A stretch of DNA of 17,679 nt from Actinomycetes bacterium (lineage in GTDB: Bacteria > Actinomycetota > Acidimicrobiia > Acidimicrobiales > RAAP-2). Below, piece by piece: positions 13,116 through 17,679 of this stretch; position 1 is the first letter of the stretch, and the number at the start of each line of letters is the position of its first letter. The stretch is taken from positions 1-17,679 of the forward strand of contig JAJZMN010000086.1 of the NCBI GenBank assembly GCA_021850345.1, given 5' to 3'. A program made the position numbers and the translations under genes. The notes under the pieces were generated by a model. It did not search any database and was not told the origin of the DNA. It worked only from the letters and a program-made list of their open reading frames with translations.

Positions 13116-14102
13116 ATGGAGCCTGCCACGCGCCCTGCGGGTGAAGCTGTGGAGCTGCCGACGAGCGAGCTGCCGACGAGCGAGCTGCCGACCGCCAAGC
13201 TGCCGACCGGCACGCCCGTGTCCGATCGCATCCGGGACGGGCTACGCCTCGCCCGGCCCAAACAGTGGGCGAAGAACGTTCTCGTCTTCGTCGCGCCCGG
13301 CGCCGCCGGCGTCCTCACGCATGCCGGCCCCGCGCTGCGGTCGCTCGGCGCGTTCGGGGTGTTCTGCGCTGCAGCCTCCGCCATCTACTTCGTCAACGAC
13401 ACCGTCGACGCCGAGGCGGACCGACAACACCCGAAGAAGCGGCTCCGGCCGGTGGCGTCGGGCCGGGTGAGCCCTGCGGCAGCGATCGTGGCTGCCGCGC
13501 TCCTCTTCGCCATCGCACTCGCAGGAGCGGCGCTGCTGGCGAGCTGGCCCCTCGTGGTGGTGGTCGCCGCCTACGGCGCCATCACCGTCAGCTACTCCCT
13601 TCGGCTCAAGCGCGAACCCGTCATCGAGCTGACGGCCGTGGCCGCGGGGTTCGTCCTGCGGGCGGTCGCCGGCGGGGTGGCGACCCACGTGCCGCTGTCC
13701 AGGTGGTTCCTCGTCGTCACCTCCTTCAGCGCGCTCTTCATCGTGATCGGCAAGCGCACGGCCGAGCACCAGGCGCTCGGTGACGAACGCGGCCTGCACC
13801 GCAGCGCGCTCGATCAGTACTCGCGGCCGTTCCTGCGCTCGGCGTTGACGTTGAGCGCCGCTGGCGCGGTGACCACGTACTGCCTGTGGGCGTTCGACAA
13901 GGGAGGGCTCTCGCACCGCGGTGACCACCTCGTGTGGATCGAGCTCTCCGTTGCCCCGGTGCTCACCGGGGTGCTCTACGTCTTGCGCCTCCTCGACGCC
14001 GGTCGCGGCGGGGCACCCAGCGAGCTCGCCTGGGAGGACCGCACTCTCCAGGTCCTCGCGCTCGTCTGGGCGGTGCTCGTCGGCATCGGCGTCTATGCCT
14101 GA
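13116..14102 (+). CDS. ubiA: Decaprenyl-phosphate phosphoribosyltransferase (UbiA family)
   Basis: A 328-residue UbiA-superfamily prenyltransferase, expected to join decaprenyl phosphate and PRPP to give decaprenylphosphoryl-5-phosphoribose, the first committed step to decaprenyl-phospho-arabinose. The entry helix carries RPKQWAKNVLVFVAP (48-61), like mycobacterial Rv3806c. The Mg/diphosphate motif NDxxDxxxD is at 94-102 (N94, D95, D98, D102), followed by PKKRLRPVASG. The second conserved loop has YSLRLKREPVIEL. About eight or nine membrane helices follow. The N-terminal 35 residues form a hydrophilic extension with four ELPT-like repeats, absent from typical homologues. Its last 8 bp overlap dprE1 (ATGCCTGA), and the three-gene order makes the assignment firm. 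The phosphatase needed for the next step is not in the window. Confidence 0.93.
   Translation: MEPATRPAGEAVELPTSELPTSELPTAKLPTGTPVSDRIRDGLRLARPKQWAKNVLVFVAPGAAGVLTHAGPALRSLGAFGVFCAAASAIYFVNDTVDAEADRQHPKKRLRPVASGRVSPAAAIVAAALLFAIALAGAALLASWPLVVVVAAYGAITVSYSLRLKREPVIELTAVAAGFVLRAVAGGVATHVPLSRWFLVVTSFSALFIVIGKRTAEHQALGDERGLHRSALDQYSRPFLRSALTLSAAGAVTTYCLWAFDKGGLSHRGDHLVWIELSVAPVLTGVLYVLRLLDAGRGGAPSELAWEDRTLQVLALVWAVLVGIGVYA
13152..13211. repeat. 15-bp in-frame tandem repeat in the ubiA N-terminus, four copies
   Basis: GAGCTGCCGACGAGC twice, then GAGCTGCCGACCGCC and AAGCTGCCGACCGGC. It is in frame, encoding ELPTS-ELPTS-ELPTA-KLPTG, and contains the GCCGAC core. Confidence 0.95.
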
Positions 14103-15441
14103 CGCGCGCGGCGAAGAGCTTCTCTCGGGCTGGGGCCGCACCGCCCCCACCCGCGCACTGCTGCGGTCCCCAGCGGACGCCCACGACGTCGCGACCCTGG
14201 TCTCGCGCCCCTGCGCCGCGGGGCTGATCGCTCGAGGCCTGGGTCGCAGCTACGGCGACGCCGCGCAGTGCGCCGGGGGGACCGTCGTCGACACCCTTCG
14301 TCTCACGGGAGTGGGCGAGGTGGACGCGGAGGGTGAGGTCGAGGTGGGCGCGGGGACGTCGCTCGATGCGCTCGTGCGACGGACGCTTCCCGAGGGCTGG
14401 TTCCTCCCCGTGACTCCCGGCACCCGCCAGGTCACGATCGGTGGAGCGATCGCCGCGGATGTCCACGGGAAGAACCACCACGCAGACGGCAGCTTCGCCC
14501 GCCATACGACGGCCATCACGCTCGCGACGCCGGCCGGGGAGCGCCGGGTGAGCCCCGTCGACGACGCAGAGCTCTTCTGGGCGACCGCCGGCGGCATGGG
14601 GCTCACCGGCATCGTGACGTCGGCCAGCATCCGCATGCTGGCGGTCGAGACGGACCGGATGCTCGTCGACACGGACCGGTACTCGGACCTCGACGCGGTC
14701 ATGTCGGCAATGGAAGAGGGCGACGCGCGCTATCGCTACTCGGTGGCGTGGGTCGACTGCTCGAGGTCGGGGCGGGCGGTGCTCACCCGCGGGGACCACG
14801 CCCTCACCGCCGACCTGGGGTCTCGTGAACGACGCAAGGTCTCCGAGCCGCCTTCCCGCCCGCCGCTGCGAGCCCCCGCTCACCTCCCCGCCGGTCTCCT
14901 CAACCGCCTGACCATCGCCGCGTTCAACGAGGCGTGGTACCGGCGTGCGCCTGCGCACCGCGAGGCCGAGCTCCAATCGATGTGGCGCTTCTTCCATCCC
15001 CTCGACGGCGTTGCGGACTGGAACCGCCTCTACGGGCAATCGGGATTCCTCCAGTACCAGTTCGCGGTGCCGCCGCAACGGGGGGATGTGGTGCACTCGG
15101 CAATGGGCGAGCTGGCACGCCGGCGCGTCCCGTCCTTCCTCGCGGTGTTGAAGCGGTTCGGGCCGTCCTCGCCTGGACCGCTCTCGTTCCCCATGCCGGG
15201 ATGGACCCTCGCGCTCGACGTGCCGGTCGGACCGGCCGGGGTGGCCGAGTGTCTCGACCGCCTCGACGAGCTCGTGGCAGCGGCGGGCGGGCGGATCTAC
15301 CTCGCCAAGGACTCCCGGCTCCGACCAGACTTGGTGCCCACCATGTACCCGCGCCTCGAGGAGCTCCGGGAGGTCCGCCGCAGGGTCGACCCCGGCGGCG
15401 TGCTCCGCTCGGACCTCTCTCGCCGGCTCGGCCTGGACTGA
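14095..15441 (+). CDS. dprE1: Decaprenylphosphoryl-beta-D-ribose 2'-oxidase
   Basis: A 448-residue FAD-dependent oxidase of the VAO/PCMH fold that oxidises decaprenylphosphoryl-ribose to the 2-keto form, the first half of epimerisation to the arabinose donor. The FAD-binding domain has ARGLGRSYGDAA (47-57), PVTPGTRQVTIGGAIAADVHGKNHH (the His-Gly-Lys-Asn run at 124-129) and GGMGLTGIV. The substrate domain ends with LQYQFAVP, GPLSFPMPGW, then IYLAKDSR with K405 (equivalent to K418 of the M. tuberculosis enzyme). At the position of M. tuberculosis Cys387 there is Ala (A373). ATG 14095 gives family length and an 8-bp overlap with ubiA; longer in-frame readings merely cross ubiA. dprE2 follows after 10 bp. 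Confidence 0.95.
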   Translation: MPDARGEELLSGWGRTAPTRALLRSPADAHDVATLVSRPCAAGLIARGLGRSYGDAAQCAGGTVVDTLRLTGVGEVDAEGEVEVGAGTSLDALVRRTLPEGWFLPVTPGTRQVTIGGAIAADVHGKNHHADGSFARHTTAITLATPAGERRVSPVDDAELFWATAGGMGLTGIVTSASIRMLAVETDRMLVDTDRYSDLDAVMSAMEEGDARYRYSVAWVDCSRSGRAVLTRGDHALTADLGSRERRKVSEPPSRPPLRAPAHLPAGLLNRLTIAAFNEAWYRRAPAHREAELQSMWRFFHPLDGVADWNRLYGQSGFLQYQFAVPPQRGDVVHSAMGELARRRVPSFLAVLKRFGPSSPGPLSFPMPGWTLALDVPVGPAGVAECLDRLDELVAAAGGRIYLAKDSRLRPDLVPTMYPRLEELREVRRRVDPGGVLRSDLSRRLGLD

Positions 15442-15451
15442 GGAGAGCAGC

Positions 15452-16210
15452 GTGCTCGACGCCTTCGGACAGCCCCAATCGGCCGTCGTCCTCGGTGGCA
15501 GCTCGGACCTCGCGGGCGCCATCGTCGGCGCGCTCGTACGTCGACGATGCAAGACGGTGGTCCTCGCGGGAAGAGACGAAGCGCGGCTCGGACAGGCGGC
15601 TCGAGCTGCATCGTCCGCCGGCGCCGACCAGGTCTCCACTGTCCGCTTCGATGCCCTCGACGTGACGGACGCCGTGCGGGCGGTGGACGAAGCTTTCGAC
15701 GCCGCCGGTGCGGTCGATCTCGTCCTCGTCGCGGTCGGGGTGCTCTCGAGTGAGCGGGACGAGCTCGACCCGGCCCGCACCGCCGAGGTGGTCACCGCCA
15801 CCTACTCGTGGCCCGCCGTGGCGCTCACCCGGGTGGCGGCGCGCTTCCGGGACCAGGGGTACGGCCGGATCGTCGTGCTGTCGTCGGTGGCGGCGGTGCG
15901 CGTGCGCAGGCAGAACTTCGTCTACGCCTCGGCGAAGTCGGGCCTCGACGACTTCTCGATCGGGCTCTCCGAGGCGCTGCGCGGGACGGGCGTCGTCGTC
16001 CAGGTGGTCCGTCCGGGCCGGGTCCCGACCAAGATGACCGAAGGGCTGCCGAAGGCGCCGCTGTCGACCACGCCCGGGGCCGTCGCCGACGCGGTGATGG
16101 CCGGCCTCGAGTCCCGAGACCAGGTCGTGTGGGCGCCGCCGGTGGCGAGGTGGGCGCTTTGGGCGGCGAAGTTCGTGCCGCAGTCCCTCTGGCGCCGGCT
16201 TCCCGGCTGA
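15452..16210 (+). CDS. dprE2: Decaprenylphosphoryl-2-keto-beta-D-erythro-pentose reductase
   Basis: A 252-residue short-chain dehydrogenase/reductase that reduces the DprE1 product with NAD(P)H to decaprenylphosphoryl-arabinose. The start LDAFGQPQSAVVLGGSSDLAG resembles mycobacterial Rv3791, with the glycine motif at 15-22. The catalytic Ser is at 144/145 (VLSSVAA), Y158 and K162 are in YASAK, and the segment RVRRQNFVYAS is typical of DprE2. The end LVWAP-like VVWAPPVARW and the final RRLPG also match. The GTG start has AGGAG overlapping the dprE1 stop, so the genes are coupled. DprE1 and DprE2 act as a pair, and sitting directly after ubiA makes this a compact arabinose-donor operon. Confidence 0.95.
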   Translation: MLDAFGQPQSAVVLGGSSDLAGAIVGALVRRRCKTVVLAGRDEARLGQAARAASSAGADQVSTVRFDALDVTDAVRAVDEAFDAAGAVDLVLVAVGVLSSERDELDPARTAEVVTATYSWPAVALTRVAARFRDQGYGRIVVLSSVAAVRVRRQNFVYASAKSGLDDFSIGLSEALRGTGVVVQVVRPGRVPTKMTEGLPKAPLSTTPGAVADAVMAGLESRDQVVWAPPVARWALWAAKFVPQSLWRRLPG

Positions 16211-16244
16211 CAGTCCCGCGGGTTTCACGACAAGGAGGTGCACC

Positions 16245-17162
16245 ATGGAGCTCGGCTGTGCGGTCCCGGTCTCGGGGTCCTGGGCAAGCGCCCAGGGATG
16301 TGCGGAGGTCGCAGGGCTCGCCGAGGAGCTCGGCTACCGCTCGCTCTGGGTCTTCCAACGGCTGCTGGCACCGGTTGACGACCTCGGCGAGCCCCGCCTC
16401 GAACCTCAGTACCGGAGCGTCCAGGATCCCCTCGCGGTCCTCGCGTACCTGGCAGGGAAGACGACTGGGCCACGTCTCGGCGTCGCCGTCGTCAACGCTC
16501 CCTTCTACTCCCCCATCGTGCTGGCGAAGCAGCTCACGACTATCGACCACCTGTCCGGAGGTCGACTCGACGTGGGCATCGGCCTCGGATGGATGCGCGA
16601 GGAGTTCGAGGCCGCGGGGGTGCCCTTTTCCCACCGCGGGGCGCGCACCGCGGACTTCGTGCGCTGCCTGCGCACGATCTGGACGGAGGAGGTCGTCGAG
16701 TACCAGGGCCCCTACTTCCGGGTCCCGCGTGCCCGTGTCGATCCGAAGCCCGTGCAGCGGCCCCACCCGCCCGTCCTGCTCGGCGGGACCGCGGAGGCGT
16801 CGTTGCGCCGCGCCGGGCGCATGGCGGATGGTTGGGTGAGCAGCAGCCGCGCGGACCTCGGCTCGCTGGCCGAGTCCATCGCGGTCGTGCGCGCCGCTGC
16901 GCAGGACTCGGGGCGCGACCCGTCCTCCCTCCGGTTCGTGTGCCGGGCGGTGGTGAAGGTCCGATCGGACACCCGCGGACCGCTGACCGGGACGCTCGAG
17001 GAGATCCGCGAGGACCTTGGCGTGCTCGCCGCGTCGGGCATGACCGAAGCGTTCGTCGACCTCAACTTCGATCCGCTCGTCGGCGCTCCGGACGCCGACC
17101 CGGAGGCGTCCCTGCGGCACGCCCGGACGGTGCTCGAGGCGCTGGCGCCGGCCCGCCGGTAG
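16245..17162 (+). CDS. LLM-family F420-type oxidoreductase (TIGR03619-like)
   Basis: A 305-residue luciferase-like TIM-barrel oxidoreductase, complete. Marks in order: the opening strand LGCAVPVSGSWA, AEELGYRSLWVFQR, then LGVAVVNAPFYSPIVLAKQL, HLSGGRLDVGIGLGWMREEF (about 103-122), the segment YFRVPRARVDPKPVQRPHPPVLLGG, and RRAGRMADGWV near 189-199. This set is typical of the actinobacterial LLM groups that use F420. The substrate is unknown. The ribosome site is textbook (AAGGAGGTG, 16232-16240, 4 bp before the ATG), the strongest in the window, suggesting high translation. It lies 34 bp after dprE2 and may belong to that transcript, but a link to envelope synthesis is only positional. Confidence 0.9.
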   Translation: MELGCAVPVSGSWASAQGCAEVAGLAEELGYRSLWVFQRLLAPVDDLGEPRLEPQYRSVQDPLAVLAYLAGKTTGPRLGVAVVNAPFYSPIVLAKQLTTIDHLSGGRLDVGIGLGWMREEFEAAGVPFSHRGARTADFVRCLRTIWTEEVVEYQGPYFRVPRARVDPKPVQRPHPPVLLGGTAEASLRRAGRMADGWVSSSRADLGSLAESIAVVRAAAQDSGRDPSSLRFVCRAVVKVRSDTRGPLTGTLEEIREDLGVLAASGMTEAFVDLNFDPLVGAPDADPEASLRHARTVLEALAPARR

Positions 17163-17242
17163 CGCCAGCAGGGACCGAACCCCACATCGGCCCCCGATGC
17201 CAACTACGGTTGAGCCGAACGTCAGGGCGGGAGGGGCCCCAC

Positions 17243-17679
17243 ATGCTCGTGCTCAATCGTCGACCAGGTGAGTCGATCGTCATCGAACCGGACCTGCGCG
17301 TGACGGTCCTTTCGGTGGCGGACCGCCGCGTCTGGATCGACCTGCAGTCCTCGAGCGGGGTGCCGGGGCTCCGGATCTCGGCGACCGTGCTGTCCCCCGA
17401 CGTGGCGCGCCTCGAGATCATCCCGATGTCGAGCGTCGTGTTCGAGGACGGCTGCGTCCGCATGACCCCCGGGTCGGAGGGTGACCCGTCGACCGCCGTG
17501 CGGGCGGGCCTGGCGGTCGACCGCAGGCCGGGTGAGCGGGTCGAGATCGCCGACGACCTGTGGGTGGGGATCGCCTCGGTTTCCAAGGGCAACCCCTCGC
17601 TCACGTTCGGCGGCAAGGCGATCGGTGACGCCTTCAGCATCACGCTCATCCGTCCGGCCGGCAGCTACGTGCGGCTCGG
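17243..17679 (+). CDS. CsrA-like protein with two CsrA-type modules, 3' end cut by window edge
   Basis: 145 codons, open to the right edge. Residues 1-34 (MLVLNRRPGESIVIEPDLRV, then TVLSVADRRVWIDL) match the first three strands of carbon storage regulator CsrA almost position by position, including L4, R6-R7 and the GE turn. A middle part (about 35-88) follows, with GLRISATVLSPDVARLEI. A second copy starts at about 90 (LAVDRRPGERVEIADDLWV, then GIASVSKGNPSLTF), about half identical to the first, and goes on with SITLIRP, reminiscent of CsrA strands 4-5. The canonical VHREEI segment carrying the RNA-binding Arg44 is not seen in module 1. CsrA proteins bind GGA motifs in mRNA and are normally about 60-70 residues and homodimeric. 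The ATG is preceded by GGGAGGGG. Function here is inference. Confidence 0.6.
   Translation, partial: MLVLNRRPGESIVIEPDLRVTVLSVADRRVWIDLQSSSGVPGLRISATVLSPDVARLEIIPMSSVVFEDGCVRMTPGSEGDPSTAVRAGLAVDRRPGERVEIADDLWVGIASVSKGNPSLTFGGKAIGDAFSITLIRPAGSYVRL

Noticed and set aside
13963..15801. 612-codon minus-strand frame opposite dprE1/dprE2
   Set aside because: Antisense to two firmly recognised enzymes and without recognisable domains.
17062..17649. 195-codon minus-strand frame opposite the CsrA-like gene
   Set aside because: Ser/Arg-rich shadow; the plus-strand frame has clear CsrA-like pattern and a ribosome site.

Overview
This window is GC-rich, densely packed DNA with many GTG starts and 4-8 bp gene overlaps. 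It looks like an Actinomycetota chromosome. Supporting markers are an S-(hydroxymethyl)mycothiol dehydrogenase (mycothiol is an actinobacterial thiol), a PimB-type mannosyltransferase, two F420-type luciferase-like oxidoreductases, and ubiA-dprE1-dprE2, which make the arabinose donor decaprenyl-phospho-arabinose. No rRNA, tRNA, insertion sequence or CRISPR array was seen. The exact lineage cannot be fixed from this window; a lineage outside the classical mycobacteria (for example Acidimicrobiia-like) is a guess.

Layout. Positions 1-6700 are a minus-strand run read right to left: a membrane-anchored phosphodiester glycosidase-like protein, a PH/SHOCT membrane protein, a thioredoxin-fold protein, a YjbQ-family protein, a hairpin, a four-cysteine mini-protein, PimB, an SRPBCC protein, a ROK sugar kinase and a partial LLM oxidoreductase. 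Positions 7101-9100 hold a minus-strand two-component system whose genes overlap by 4 bp. Positions 9193-10860 carry a plus-strand NUDIX hydrolase and mycothiol-dependent formaldehyde dehydrogenase. A GAAA-loop hairpin separates these from a convergent, C-terminally short DHDPS/KDG-aldolase-like gene (10903-11652). From 11968 onward everything is on the plus strand: a polytopic membrane protein with paired ExxE motifs plus a small membrane partner, then ubiA-dprE1-dprE2, a second LLM oxidoreductase, and at the right edge a CsrA-like protein that appears to contain two CsrA-like modules in one chain.

How the genes fit together. PimB (phosphatidylinositol mannosides) and UbiA/DprE1/DprE2 (arabinan precursor) both point to a mycobacteria-like envelope. 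DprE1 has Ala where the M. tuberculosis enzyme has Cys387, the residue attacked by covalent benzothiazinones. mscR handles formaldehyde through mycothiol. The most unusual items are the tandem CsrA-like gene, a set of short 14/15/21-bp tandem repeats at gene ends and in spacers (three of the five share a GCCGAC core and three lie in frame within coding sequence), and the ExxE membrane protein with its small partner and possible leader ORF.
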